64,000 nt of DNA from Microbacterium sp. MYb62 (GTDB taxonomy: Bacteria; Actinomycetota; Actinomycetes; Actinomycetales; Microbacteriaceae): the NCBI RefSeq assembly GCF_002979475.1, contig NZ_PCOY01000003.1, positions 248,001-312,000 of the forward strand, in the 5' to 3' direction. Shown here in pieces: positions 36,474 to 45,196 of the stretch. Every line of letters starts with the position of its first letter. Positions within the stretch are counted from its first letter, which is position 1. The translations under genes were made by a program, and so were the position numbers. The notes beneath the pieces were generated by a model. The model ran no database searches, was not told the DNA's origin, and saw only the letters and a program-made list of their open reading frames with translations.

Positions 36474-36487
36474 TGTTTGCGTTCACA
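36474..36487. promoter_or_regulatory. LacI-type operator D, between GH35 and its regulator
   Basis: TGTTTGCGTTCACA, one mismatch from the complement of operator A. It lies in the divergent gap between GH35 (36456) and lacI (36551), so it could control both. Confidence 0.75.
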
Positions 36488-36550
36488 TTATCGCATCACA
36501 CGACTCGCCGCCTCCTGGATTCACGCCGATTGATCGCTACCATTGAGCAC

Positions 36551-37585
36551 ATGTCACCTCGTCGCCCGAGAGACGACCGCGCCCCCAGCCAGGTCGATGT
36601 CGCCCAGCTCGCCGGAGTCTCCACGCAGACCGTCTCGCGCGTCATGTCCGGGCAGGACAACGTGCGTCCGGATACCGCCAGACGAGTGCTGGCCGCCGTC
36701 GAGGAACTCGGCTACCGCGTGCATGCCGCCGCCGCCTCTCTCGCCTCCGGCCGCACCCGTGTGCTGGGCGTCATCGTGGTCTCGACCGACCGCTACTCGT
36801 CGGCCGCGCTCGGCGTCGGCATCCAGCAGGCGGCCGCGGCGAACGGATACACCGTGTCGACGGCGGCCGTGGCCGACCATGCATCGGCCGAGGCGTTCCT
36901 GGAGGCCTTCGACCGGTTGGAGCGTCAGGGAGCCGAAGGCATCATCCTCGGTGTGCCGGTCGAGCTCGAGAGCCCGGCGATGCGAGCGCGCACCGAGCGC
37001 ACTCCTGCGACCCGCAGCGAGCGCACCTCCCTCGAGGAGGATGCCCCGCTCGCCGTCGACCAGCGGGCGATCGCCCGTCTCGCCGTCGAGCACCTCCTCG
37101 ACCTCGGGCACAAGACCGTGTGGCACGTGTCGGGCGACGACTACTGGACCGAGACGCAGCAGCGCAGCGAGGCGTGGGAGCAGACGCTCCGCGACCGCGG
37201 GATCGTGCCTCCGCCGCTGATCCCGGCCGACTGGACGCCCGAGTCCGGCTACCGCGCCGGTCGCACCATCGCCGCCATCCCCGAGGCCACCGCCGTGTTC
37301 GTCAGCAGCGACGAGATGGCGTTCGGCCTGATCCGCGCCCTGCATGAGGCCGGTCGCAGCGTGCCGGAGGACGTCTCGGTGGTCAGCGTCGACGACATCG
37401 CCCTCGCCGCGTACGCCTCCCCGGCCCTCACCACGGTCCGCCAGCCCTTCGAGGCGATGGGGCGTGCAGCCGCGCTCCGGCTGATCGCGCAGATCGAGGG
37501 ACACGATGCGGTCGGCGAGATGCCCTCCACCGATCCACAGCTCATCGTGCGCTCGTCGACCGCACCGCCGCGCTCCGCCCGATAG
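36551..37585 (+). CDS. LacI family regulator of the GH101/GH35/importer regulon
   Basis: A 344-residue repressor. The HTH (VDVAQLAGVSTQTVSRVMSG) and hinge (RRVLAAVEELGYRVHAAA) are typical of LacI/GalR, followed by a sugar-sensing domain (LGVIVVSTDRYSSAALG). The ATG at 36551 has only a weak ribosome-binding site. It is divergent from GH35, with operator D in the gap. The same half-site upstream of GH101 and the importer makes it the best candidate regulator of all three units. The inducer is likely galacto-N-biose or a breakdown product, by inference. Confidence 0.9.
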   Translation: MSPRRPRDDRAPSQVDVAQLAGVSTQTVSRVMSGQDNVRPDTARRVLAAVEELGYRVHAAAASLASGRTRVLGVIVVSTDRYSSAALGVGIQQAAAANGYTVSTAAVADHASAEAFLEAFDRLERQGAEGIILGVPVELESPAMRARTERTPATRSERTSLEEDAPLAVDQRAIARLAVEHLLDLGHKTVWHVSGDDYWTETQQRSEAWEQTLRDRGIVPPPLIPADWTPESGYRAGRTIAAIPEATAVFVSSDEMAFGLIRALHEAGRSVPEDVSVVSVDDIALAAYASPALTTVRQPFEAMGRAAALRLIAQIEGHDAVGEMPSTDPQLIVRSSTAPPRSAR

Positions 37586-37588
37586 CCC

Positions 37589-38038
37589 TCACCCGCCCCA
37601 CACCGCCCGGGCGCCGGCCTCGCCGATGAGCACGACCATGACCGTGCTCCCCGCGCCGCTCACCACGGCGAGTACGGCCAGAATCATGCGCGCCGTCCTG
37701 CGGGGTCCCTGACCGAAGCGGTACCAGCACCACTGCACCGCCGCGACGGCGAACATCGCCAGCACCCACGGCCACAGGAGTCCGCCGAGAGCCGCGTGAT
37801 GGACGACGGCCGGCACCGGTCCGACCTGCTGGGCCAGCGCTTGACCGGCGAGCATCGTGACGGGAACGAGCACCAGCACGACCAGCGCGGCGATCGGCGT
37901 CGCGATGCCGAGCCTCTTGCGCGCGGCGGGGAGGAAGGCGCCGAGGATCAGCGCCAGCGCCGTGAGCGGCACGAGGATGACCACCGCGTGCACGATGAGC
38001 GGATGCAGCGGGAGGCCGGCGATCTCGAAGAGGTCCAT
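37589..38038 (-). CDS. DUF2231 family membrane protein
   Basis: A 149-residue membrane protein beginning MDLFEIAGLPLHPLIVHAVV. The short amphipathic start, then LHPLIVH and four hydrophobic segments, mark DUF2231. Function unknown. The start at 38038 is chosen on homology; MSARVLS seven codons upstream is an alternative, and neither has a clear ribosome-binding site. It is divergent from the sigma factor gene, and its 5' end lies near the ECF promoter. Confidence 0.75.
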   Translation of the reverse strand: MDLFEIAGLPLHPLIVHAVVILVPLTALALILGAFLPAARKRLGIATPIAALVVLVLVPVTMLAGQALAQQVGPVPAVVHHAALGGLLWPWVLAMFAVAAVQWCWYRFGQGPRRTARMILAVLAVVSGAGSTVMVVLIGEAGARAVWGG

Positions 38039-38075
38039 ACTCAGGACACGGGCTGACATCGCGTGAGGTTCAGAT

Positions 38076-38105
38076 GAACTTCTCGCCGCCCTGTCTCGTG
38101 TCTTC
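38076..38105 (+). promoter_or_regulatory. ECF-type promoter P1, upstream of the sigma factor
   Basis: GAAC at 38076 and TCTCGTGTCTTC at 38094. The same two blocks with the same 18-base offset occur at 39325. This is the GAAC-type -35 with a distinct -10, as used by ECF sigma factors, and implies autoregulation. Confidence 0.75.
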
Positions 38106-38130
38106 GGAGAGGAACCGAAGGAGGTGGCGG

Positions 38131-38637
38131 ATGCCGAGGGATGATGCGGCACGTCTCGGCGCGCTCTACGACGCGCATGCGGCACCGATCTGGCGCTACG
38201 TCGTGCACCTCACCGGGGATCGAGCGGGTGCCGACGACGTGGTTCAGGAGACGCTGCTGCGCGCCTGGCGCACCCCGCGCATCCTCGCCGACGATCCGGA
38301 GTCGACACGATCCTGGATGTATACGGTCGCTCGCCACCTGGTGGTGGATGAGGTGCGGAGTGCCCACCATCGCCGGGAGATCACGACGGACGAACCTCCC
38401 GAGTCCGCCGTGCGCGACGCCACCGACGCGATCTTCGACGCGATCCTCATCGAGGAGGCGCTCTCCGCCCTCTCCGAGGCACATCGCGAGGTCGTGGTCC
38501 GCGCGTACTACCGAGGGCTCACCGTGTCGGAGATCTCCGACGAGCTGACGATCCCCGAGGGAACCGTGAAGTCGAGGCTGCACTATGGCCTGCGCGCCCT
38601 CCGACTCGGGCTGCAGGAGAAGGGAGTGACGCGATGA
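38131..38637 (+). CDS. ECF RNA polymerase sigma factor (SigK/SigL-like)
   Basis: A 168-residue sigma-70 family factor. Region 2 runs LYDAHAAPIWRYVVHLTG to QETLLRAWR, and region 4 is LSEAHREVVVRAYYRGLT with EGTVKSRLHYGLRAL. The ATG at 38131 has AAGGAGG upstream. It directs polymerase to GAAC-type promoters. It is coupled by ATGA overlap to an anti-sigma gene with a zinc-binding motif. A matching promoter precedes both this operon and the following lipoprotein gene. Confidence 0.92.
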   Translation: MPRDDAARLGALYDAHAAPIWRYVVHLTGDRAGADDVVQETLLRAWRTPRILADDPESTRSWMYTVARHLVVDEVRSAHHRREITTDEPPESAVRDATDAIFDAILIEEALSALSEAHREVVVRAYYRGLTVSEISDELTIPEGTVKSRLHYGLRALRLGLQEKGVTR

Positions 38638-39326
38638 ACGCCGACCACGCGCGCTATGCCGACTGGGATGCCGCCTACGTGCTCGGAGCTCTCAGCGCCG
38701 CCGACCGCGCCGAATACGAAGCGCATCTCGCGCAGTGCGCCGAGTGCCGCGCGGCCATCGCGGAGATCGCACCGATGCCCGGCCTGCTCTCTCGCGTCGC
38801 CCCCGAGCGGGCGGAGTCGCTGCTGCGGGCATCGGATGCCGAGACTCCGGCCCCCGAGCACCGCGCGCGGGTGCTCTCCCTCGCCGCCGAGCGCGCCCGC
38901 CGCCGTCGTCGTGCGTGGATCGTGGGCATCGCCGCGGCTGCCGCGATCGTCGTGGCCGCCGTGACGGTGCCCGTGATCTCTACCCAACTGCGTCCACCGT
39001 CGACCACGATCGCACTCGAGCAGCTTCGAGACGCGCCGCTGACCGCCTCCGTCAGCCTCACCGATGTCGCCTGGGGCACCCGGCTCGACATGATCTGCGA
39101 CTACGGCAGCGAAGGCGACGCTCCCGCTGACGGGTGGGCGTACGCGCTGGTGGTGGTGAGCGACGACGGCACCGAGAGCGTGCTGTCGACCTGGCGGGCG
39201 CACCCGGGCACCACCGCGCGCCTGAGCGCCGGCACCGAGCTGCAGGCATCCGACATCTCCGCCGTCGAGATCCGTGCCGTCGACTCCGGAACGGTGCTGA
39301 TGCGCTCCTCGCTCGACGGATCGTGA
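38634..39326 (+). CDS. Membrane-anchored anti-sigma factor
   Basis: A 230-residue protein. The N-terminal zinc-binding anti-sigma (ZAS) motif HxxxCxxC is seen in EAHLAQCAECRAAI. One TM helix lies at about residues 100-120 (WIVGIAAAAAIVVAAVTVPV). An extracytoplasmic RskA-like domain follows. It should hold the ECF factor at the membrane until redox or envelope stress releases it. It is coupled to the sigma gene by ATGA overlap. Its stop codon overlaps the -35 of promoter P2. Confidence 0.9.
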   Translation: MNADHARYADWDAAYVLGALSAADRAEYEAHLAQCAECRAAIAEIAPMPGLLSRVAPERAESLLRASDAETPAPEHRARVLSLAAERARRRRRAWIVGIAAAAAIVVAAVTVPVISTQLRPPSTTIALEQLRDAPLTASVSLTDVAWGTRLDMICDYGSEGDAPADGWAYALVVVSDDGTESVLSTWRAHPGTTARLSAGTELQASDISAVEIRAVDSGTVLMRSSLDGS

Positions 39327-39354
39327 ACCTTTCCCGTCCTCCTCTCGTGTCTTC
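39325..39354 (+). promoter_or_regulatory. ECF-type promoter P2, upstream of the secreted lipoprotein
   Basis: GAAC at 39325 and TCTCGTGTCTTC at 39343, identical in both blocks and spacing to P1. It lies 38 bases before the lipoprotein start. Confidence 0.75.
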
Positions 39355-39391
39355 CATGACCGCACCCGCGGTCCTGCACAGGAGGTCCACC

Positions 39392-39916
39392 ATGCTCTCG
39401 AGAGTCTCGAAGACCGCGGCCGTCGCCGCACTGCTCATGACGTTCGCCGTCGCCGGATGCACGTCGACCGGCGGAAGTTCCGGCGGCACCACGGAGGACA
39501 CGGGCGGCGCCTACGGCCAGTCCTCGGAGTCGAGCGCCCCCACCTCGGGATCGGAGTCCGGCTCAGGCACGCTGATGACCGCGGACTCGGATCTCGGCGA
39601 GATCGTCGTCGACGCCGACGGAAAGACGCTCTACATGTTCGACAACGACACCCAGGGTTCGGGCGAGAGCTCGTGCACCGGCGAGTGCCTCACGAATTGG
39701 CCGCCGCTGACCGTCGAGAGCGACGCCCCCGCCGTGAAGGGAGTGACCGGTGAGGTCGGCACCATCACGACCGCCGACGGCTCCACGCAGGTGACGCTCA
39801 ACGGCTGGCCGCTGTACTACTTCGCCGGTGACGCCGCCGCAGGAGACGTCACCGGCCAGGGCGTCGGCGGCATCTGGTGGGTGCTGTCCCCCGCCGGCGA
39901 GCGCATGGCAGAGTGA
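39392..39916 (+). CDS. Secreted lipoprotein with two PF03640-type (COG4315) repeats
   Basis: A 174-residue lipoprotein. The ATG at 39392 has AGGAGG upstream. The lipobox is VAGC (Cys23), followed by a Ser/Gly/Thr-rich linker. Two copies of the lipoprotein_15 repeat follow: GKTLYMFDNDTQGSGESSC (with a Cys pair, CTGEC) and GWPLYYFAGDAAAGDVTGQG. The family is often encoded beside SigK/SigL-type sigma factors and may have a redox or electron-transfer role at the envelope, which is not established. It probably belongs to the sigma factor regulon. Confidence 0.88.
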   Translation: MLSRVSKTAAVAALLMTFAVAGCTSTGGSSGGTTEDTGGAYGQSSESSAPTSGSESGSGTLMTADSDLGEIVVDADGKTLYMFDNDTQGSGESSCTGECLTNWPPLTVESDAPAVKGVTGEVGTITTADGSTQVTLNGWPLYYFAGDAAAGDVTGQGVGGIWWVLSPAGERMAE

Positions 39917-39931
39917 GCAGCCATCTCGTCC

Positions 39932-41155
39932 TCACCTTCGGCGCATGCCAGCTTGGATTCGTCGGTCGAGGTCATCGAGTTCCGCGATCAGCTCCGACGC
40001 GACCCATACGCGATCGCGGATGCGCCCGGTGATCTCGCGCAGGATTCCGACAGCGACCATGTCCTCCACTGCCGCGTATATCCGGGAGCTGCTTCCCAGA
40101 TCAAGCCGCTCGATATCGTCCATGCTCATGACCGGATGATCGTAGAACGCCTCGATCAGAGCAGCTCCGGCCGATCCCGTCCGCGGACGATAGGTTTCAC
40201 GCCATTCACTCGGAAGTACCTTGATGGCTGCGATGGAGTCGCGCGACTCCACCGCGGCCACCCTGGCCGATTTTGCAAAGAGCGAGATGATCGGACCGGC
40301 TTCGCCTCGGCGGTAGGCGGTGAGCGCGTCGAAGTAACCCTCACGCTGGGCGAGAAGCCCACTGGCAAGCGGTACGACGGCGTTCCGGGTGACACCACGC
40401 CGACGCAGGGAAGCGCTGACGAGCGCGCGACCTATTCGTCCGTTGCCGTCTGTGAAGGCATGGATCGATTCGAACTGCGCGTGAGCGATCGCCGCCTGCA
40501 CAATCACCGGCACGTCGTCTCGGTTCAGATAGTCGATCAAGTCGCTCATCAGCTCGGCGACGCGTTCAGGCGCGGGCGGCACGTAGAGCGCGCCACGCGG
40601 AGAGTGATCGCTGCCACCGATCCAGTTCTGCATGTCACGCAGGCGGCCTGCGTAATTCGCTTCGCGCGGGTCGTCGTTCATCAGCGACTGGTGCGCCGAC
40701 AGCACTCCCTCGAGCGTGAATCCGTTCTGGTCGCCCACGCCGGTGACCAGTGCGTGTAGAGCTCGGCTGGCGGCGACCATGCTCGTCGCACTGGAGTTGC
40801 TCCGGTTCCCCGCAATCGCCTTGGCATAGTCTTCGGCCGATGCGGCGATGCGCTCGATCTTCGACGACGCCACCGACTCACTACGGATCATGAAACGCGA
40901 CACCGCGACGCTGTGCCCCTCTGCATCCGCGTCCGCTCGGGTGATCGACATCAGCGCCGTTTCCAGCTCTCCGATGAGTGAGAGCGGCGGTGAGTAGTCG
41001 AGCGCAGCGATGAAGGGTGGGATCGCGGCATCGACATGGCTGAGCATTCGATCCGCCTTGGTCCCGCTGCGAAACTGTTGGCGCCAGGGACGCGTCTCGA
41101 CGACATGAGCTGGCCACGCCGTCACGGCCCCAGACGCGTCGGGCGTGTGCTCCAT
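39932..41155 (-). CDS. Fic domain protein (protein AMPylase-like)
   Basis: A 407-residue Fic protein. The catalytic motif HAFTDGNGRIGR (His232) matches HxFx(D/E)GNGRxxR, so it should transfer AMP from ATP to a target protein hydroxyl. An N-terminal inhibitory helix is suggested by SSKIER (Ser97, Glu101), where the usual Gly or Asn after Glu is Arg. A C-terminal winged-helix region (MSMDDIERLDLGSSSRIY) may bind DNA. The ATG at 41155 has GAGGGA upstream. Local base composition is less GC-rich than its neighbours, especially 41190-41240, hinting at acquisition. Confidence 0.9.
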   Translation of the reverse strand: MEHTPDASGAVTAWPAHVVETRPWRQQFRSGTKADRMLSHVDAAIPPFIAALDYSPPLSLIGELETALMSITRADADAEGHSVAVSRFMIRSESVASSKIERIAASAEDYAKAIAGNRSNSSATSMVAASRALHALVTGVGDQNGFTLEGVLSAHQSLMNDDPREANYAGRLRDMQNWIGGSDHSPRGALYVPPAPERVAELMSDLIDYLNRDDVPVIVQAAIAHAQFESIHAFTDGNGRIGRALVSASLRRRGVTRNAVVPLASGLLAQREGYFDALTAYRRGEAGPIISLFAKSARVAAVESRDSIAAIKVLPSEWRETYRPRTGSAGAALIEAFYDHPVMSMDDIERLDLGSSSRIYAAVEDMVAVGILREITGRIRDRVWVASELIAELDDLDRRIQAGMRRR

Positions 41156-41189
41156 CGGGTCCCTCGTTTCCGCTTCGCTCACCGAGCAT

Positions 41190-41217
41190 GTGGGAACAAG
41201 TCTGTGTGTATTCCCAC
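41190..41217. promoter_or_regulatory. Inverted repeat in the fic promoter region
   Basis: Arms GTGGGAA and TTCCCAC separated by 14 bases, in an AT-rich stretch upstream of fic. TTGACT lies on the minus strand nearby (complement of 41222-41227) and could be the -35. The C-terminal winged helix of the Fic protein makes autoregulation possible. Confidence 0.45.
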
Positions 41218-41291
41218 TTATAGTCAATAAACAGGACTAAAGTGCGCGGCGTTCCTGCATTCGACGCCACGCCAAGGCTCGGCCCACGGAC

Positions 41292-42605
41292 TCACCAGCG
41301 GCCGTGCCGGTGCTCCCACTCGTCCTCGACCGTGCGACGACGCCCCGCGACGATGCCGGCGGGGATCGCGACGATCAGGACACCCGCGATGACGAGCAGC
41401 GGTATCTGCCAGCCCGCGGTCGTCTCGTGCAGCAGCCCGATCAGCAGGGGAAAGGTCGCCGCGATCGCATAGCCGATGCTCTGCACGAACCCGCTCAACG
41501 CCACCGCGCTCTCGGGTGTGCGGGCACGGATGCTGAGCAGCACGAGGCTGAGCGGGAACATGATGGCCGTGAGGCCGAAGATGCTCACCCACAGCGGCAG
41601 GGCGACGGTCGGCGCGAGCAGGAGACCTGTGAGCCCGACCAGTCCGCCGCCGACGGCCACGAAGAAAAGCGGACGAGTGGCTTGGAAGCGGACGACCAGG
41701 ATCGGCACGAGCAGTGAGCACGGCAGACCGATCAGCGCGAACAGGGAGAGCAGGAACCCTGCGGTCGCCGGAGTGACGCCGCCGATGTCGACGAGCATGG
41801 TTGGCATCCACGCGAAGGAGACATAGGCCATGGTGGACGAAGCGCCGAAGACGATCGCGAGCGCCCAGGCGAGGGGGAGTCGCCAGAGGCGGGCGAAATG
41901 CCGACGGTTCGCCGGAGAAGTCGAGATCGGACCGGTCGCGACGGCCACCGCATCCTGCATGTCGTTGACGCCGTCGGTGGGATCGGGGACGAGCAGTTCG
42001 GTCTTCACCGGCTCGCCCGCCCGCGAACCGTTCTTCAGCAGCAGTGCCACCCACGGCACCAGCGCGATCCCCGCCACGATCCCCCACATGCCCAGCGACA
42101 CCCGCCAGCCGAGGGAGTCGGCGACCGGCACGGCGACCAGCGGTGGAAGGAACGTCGACACCGCCAACGTGGTCGAGTAGATCGTCATCACGATCCCGAG
42201 CCGATCGGGGAAGTACTTCTTCACCAGCGGCGGCAGCAGCACGTTGCCCGATCCGACACCGGCGAACACGACAGCGGTCGCCGCCAGCAGGCTGGTCGAA
42301 TCCACGGCGACGCCCCGCAGCAGCATGCCCAGCGCCATCAGCGTGATCGCCGCGACGGCCATCCGCTCCAGGCCGAATCGACGCTCGAACAGCGGGGTGA
42401 GCAGACCGAAGATCGCGAAGCACACCGGCGGCGCGGCGCCGATCAGGCCGACGACGACCGGCGAGACCGGGAAGTCGTCGGCGACGTGGTCGATGACCGG
42501 CGAGAGGGAGGCGACCGCCGAGCGCAGCGAGAACGCCACCAGGACGATCCCCACGAGTGCGAGAGCCCGACCCTGCCAGAGCGGTCGTGCGCTCGGCGAC
42601 GTCAT
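41292..42605 (-). CDS. MFS transporter (CynX/NimT family)
   Basis: A 437-residue, 12-TM major facilitator. The opening GRALALVGIVLVAFSLRSAVASLSPV and the central cytoplasmic loop of about 45 residues (rich in Asp and Thr) fit the CynX/NimT group, which move cyanate, nitroimidazoles or other small anions. It overlaps the purF stop by four bases, so it is translated with the purine genes. A link to nucleobase or analogue transport is possible but not shown. Confidence 0.87.
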   Translation of the reverse strand: MTSPSARPLWQGRALALVGIVLVAFSLRSAVASLSPVIDHVADDFPVSPVVVGLIGAAPPVCFAIFGLLTPLFERRFGLERMAVAAITLMALGMLLRGVAVDSTSLLAATAVVFAGVGSGNVLLPPLVKKYFPDRLGIVMTIYSTTLAVSTFLPPLVAVPVADSLGWRVSLGMWGIVAGIALVPWVALLLKNGSRAGEPVKTELLVPDPTDGVNDMQDAVAVATGPISTSPANRRHFARLWRLPLAWALAIVFGASSTMAYVSFAWMPTMLVDIGGVTPATAGFLLSLFALIGLPCSLLVPILVVRFQATRPLFFVAVGGGLVGLTGLLLAPTVALPLWVSIFGLTAIMFPLSLVLLSIRARTPESAVALSGFVQSIGYAIAATFPLLIGLLHETTAGWQIPLLVIAGVLIVAIPAGIVAGRRRTVEDEWEHRHGRW

Positions 42606-44074
42606 GAGGTCTGCGACCCCTCCACCCAGGCGAGGTACTCATCCGAGACGGTACCGGTCACATACCGGCCGTCGAAGCAGCTCATGTCGAGGTCGGTCAG
42701 GACCGACCCCTCGATGATCGCCGCCTTGAGGTCGTCGACCTCCTGGTAGACGAGGTGATCGCAGCCGAGCTCTTCGGCGATCTCGGGGATCGTCCGCCCG
42801 TGCGCGATGAGCTCGTGACGCGACGGCATGTTGATTCCGTACACGTGCGGATGCCGCACCGGCGGGGCCGCGGAGGCGAAGGTGACCGAGGCGGCGCCGG
42901 CATCCCGCGCCATCTGGATGATCTCCTTGGAGGTCGTCCCGCGCACGATCGAGTCGTCGATCAACAGCACGTTCTTGCCCTGGAACTCGGTCGACATGGC
43001 GTTGAGCTTCTGGCGGACGCTCTTCTTGCGCACGGCCTGGCCGGGCATGATGAAGGTGCGGCCGACGTAGCGGTTCTTGTAGAAGCCCTCGCGGTACTCG
43101 ATGCCGAGCTTGCGGGCGACCTCCATCGCGGCGGGGCGCGAGGAGTCGGGGATGGGCATCACGACGTCGATCTTGTCCATCGGCACGTGCTTGGCGATCG
43201 TGTCGGCGAGGCGGTCGCCCATGCGCAGACGCGACTCGTACACCGAGATGCCGTTCATGACGGAGTCGGGACGGGCGAGGTAGACGTACTCGAAGGCGCA
43301 GGGTGCGAGAGTCGCGGCCGTGGCGCACTGCTGGGAGTGGAACTCGCCTTCGTTGGTGATGAAGATCGCCTCGCCGGGCTCGACCTCGCGGACGACCTCG
43401 TAGTCGCCGTTCTCGAGCACGAGCGACTCGCTCGCGACGACCCACTCGTCGCGCCCTTCGGCACCGGGCACCGTCGACGGACGGCGTCCGAGGATCAGGG
43501 GGCGGATGCCGAAAGGATCCCGGAAGGCGAGCAGACCGTATCCGGCGATCACGGCGATCACCGCATAGGCGCCCTCGATGCGCTCGTGCGTGCGGGCGAC
43601 GGCCTCGAAGACGCGCTCGGGGTCGAGGTCGACGGTGGACGTCGTGTTCTGCAGCTCGCCGGCGAGCACGTTGAGCAGCAGCTCGGTGTCGCTGGAGGAG
43701 TTGAGGTGACGGCGGTCGCGCTTGGCCATCTCGGCCGTGAGCTCACGCGTGTTGGTGAGGTTGCCGTTGTGGATGAGGATGATGCCGTAGGGCGCATTCA
43801 CGTAGAACGGCTGCATCTCCTCTTCGTTCGAAGCCGTGCCCTTGGTCGCATAGCGCACGTGACCGAGGCCGACGTTGCCGAGCAGCGCGCGCATGTCGCG
43901 GGTGCGGAACGCCTCGCGGACCATGCCCTGCGCCTTGGCGTTGTGCATCACGCCGTTCGCCTCGGCGGTGGCGATGCCCGTCGCGTCCTGGCCGCGGTGC
44001 TGCAGCAGCAGGAGTGCGTCGTAGATGTCCTGATTGACCGGGGCAGAGCCCACCATTCCGACGATGCCGCACAT
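42602..44074 (-). CDS. purF: Amidophosphoribosyltransferase
   Basis: A 490-residue enzyme for the first step of purine synthesis (PRPP plus glutamine to phosphoribosylamine). Cys2 in MCGIVGMVG is the class II amidotransferase nucleophile after Met removal, so no longer propeptide is present. The PRPP-binding motif is VLLIDDSIVRGTTS. It starts six bases after purM and is followed by an overlapping MFS gene. Cys residues for an Fe-S cluster of the B. subtilis type may include those in QQCATAATLAPC and SCFDG. Confidence 0.96.
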   Translation of the reverse strand: MCGIVGMVGSAPVNQDIYDALLLLQHRGQDATGIATAEANGVMHNAKAQGMVREAFRTRDMRALLGNVGLGHVRYATKGTASNEEEMQPFYVNAPYGIILIHNGNLTNTRELTAEMAKRDRRHLNSSSDTELLLNVLAGELQNTTSTVDLDPERVFEAVARTHERIEGAYAVIAVIAGYGLLAFRDPFGIRPLILGRRPSTVPGAEGRDEWVVASESLVLENGDYEVVREVEPGEAIFITNEGEFHSQQCATAATLAPCAFEYVYLARPDSVMNGISVYESRLRMGDRLADTIAKHVPMDKIDVVMPIPDSSRPAAMEVARKLGIEYREGFYKNRYVGRTFIMPGQAVRKKSVRQKLNAMSTEFQGKNVLLIDDSIVRGTTSKEIIQMARDAGAASVTFASAAPPVRHPHVYGINMPSRHELIAHGRTIPEIAEELGCDHLVYQEVDDLKAAIIEGSVLTDLDMSCFDGRYVTGTVSDEYLAWVEGSQTS

Positions 44075-44080
44075 GGGCTC

Positions 44081-45196
44081 TTACTTCGCTCCGTCCGCAT
44101 AGGCGCCGACCAGGCGCACTGCTCCACCGTCGACGCCCTTGGCGCCCTGTTCGAATTCGCCGGCCGGACGCGGGCCGAAGCCGACGGTCCCGACCTGCCA
44201 GGAGGGCATGCCCTCGGCGTTCAGCGCCGCGATCGCGGCATCCTTCTTGTCTGCGGCGACCACGGCGAGGAAGCCGATGCCGAGGTTCCAGGTTCCCTCT
44301 GCAGACTCCAGCGTGGAGCCGGCGATGTCGCTGAGCACACGGAAGACGGGGCTCGGCGACCAGCTGTTGCGGTCGACCTCGGCCCAGCTCCCCTGCGGGA
44401 GCACGCGGGCGAGGTTCGCCGCGATGCCGCCGCCGGTGACATGGCTGAGCGAGTGGACCGCGCCGCCGAGTTGTTCGATGAGGCGCAGCAGCGGCAGCGT
44501 GTAGAGCCGCGTCGGCTCGAGGAGGGCCTCGCCCCAGGTGGTGCCGAAGTCGGCCGCGTTGTCGCCGTAGCCGATGCCCGCACGGGTGACGATGTGGCGG
44601 ACGAGCGAGTAGCCGTTGGAGTGCAGCCCGCTGGAGGCGACCGCGATCACGGCGTCGCCGTCCTGCACGCGATCCGCGCCGAGGATGGCATCCGCCTCGA
44701 CCACACCGGTCGCGGCGCCCGCCACGTCGTAGTCACGCGGTCCGAGCAGGCCGGGGTGCTCCGCGGTCTCGCCGCCGACCAGCGCCGTGCCGGTGGCGGA
44801 GCACGCCTCGGCGATGCCGCGCACGATGTCGGCGATGCGCTCGGGGACCACCTTGCCGCACGCGATGTAATCGGTCATGAAGAGCGGTTTCGCGCCCACC
44901 ACGACGATGTCGTCGACGACCATGCCGACGAGGTCTTGCCCGATCGTGTCGTGCTTGTCGATCGCCTGCGCGATCGCGACCTTGGTGCCGACGCCGTCGG
45001 TGCTGGTCGCGAGCAGCGGGCGACGGAAGTCGCGCAGTGCGCTGGCGTCGAACAGGCCGGCGAATCCGCCGACACCGCCGAGCACTTCGGGGCCGTGCGT
45101 CGCGCGCACGGAAGACTTCATCAGCTCGACGGCGAGATCACCTGCAGCGGTGTCGACGCCGGCTTCGGAATAGGGATTGGTGGGGGAGGCAGCCAC
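44081..45196 (-). CDS. purM: Phosphoribosylformylglycinamidine cyclo-ligase (AIR synthetase)
   Basis: A 371-residue enzyme making aminoimidazole ribotide from FGAM with ATP. Family motifs are YSEAGVD, TSTDGVGTK, GGETAEHPG and HVTGGGIAANLARVLP. The start is GTG at 45196 (AASPTNPYSEAG). It precedes purF by six bases; here purM is upstream of purF. It is full length and shows no defects. Confidence 0.96.
   Translation of the reverse strand: MAASPTNPYSEAGVDTAAGDLAVELMKSSVRATHGPEVLGGVGGFAGLFDASALRDFRRPLLATSTDGVGTKVAIAQAIDKHDTIGQDLVGMVVDDIVVVGAKPLFMTDYIACGKVVPERIADIVRGIAEACSATGTALVGGETAEHPGLLGPRDYDVAGAATGVVEADAILGADRVQDGDAVIAVASSGLHSNGYSLVRHIVTRAGIGYGDNAADFGTTWGEALLEPTRLYTLPLLRLIEQLGGAVHSLSHVTGGGIAANLARVLPQGSWAEVDRNSWSPSPVFRVLSDIAGSTLESAEGTWNLGIGFLAVVAADKKDAAIAALNAEGMPSWQVGTVGFGPRPAGEFEQGAKGVDGGAVRLVGAYADGAK

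Noticed and set aside
36457..36486. GTG at 36486 as start of the second GH35
   Set aside because: It falls inside operator D, lacks a ribosome-binding site and adds ten non-conserved residues. The ATG at 36456 has GGAG upstream.
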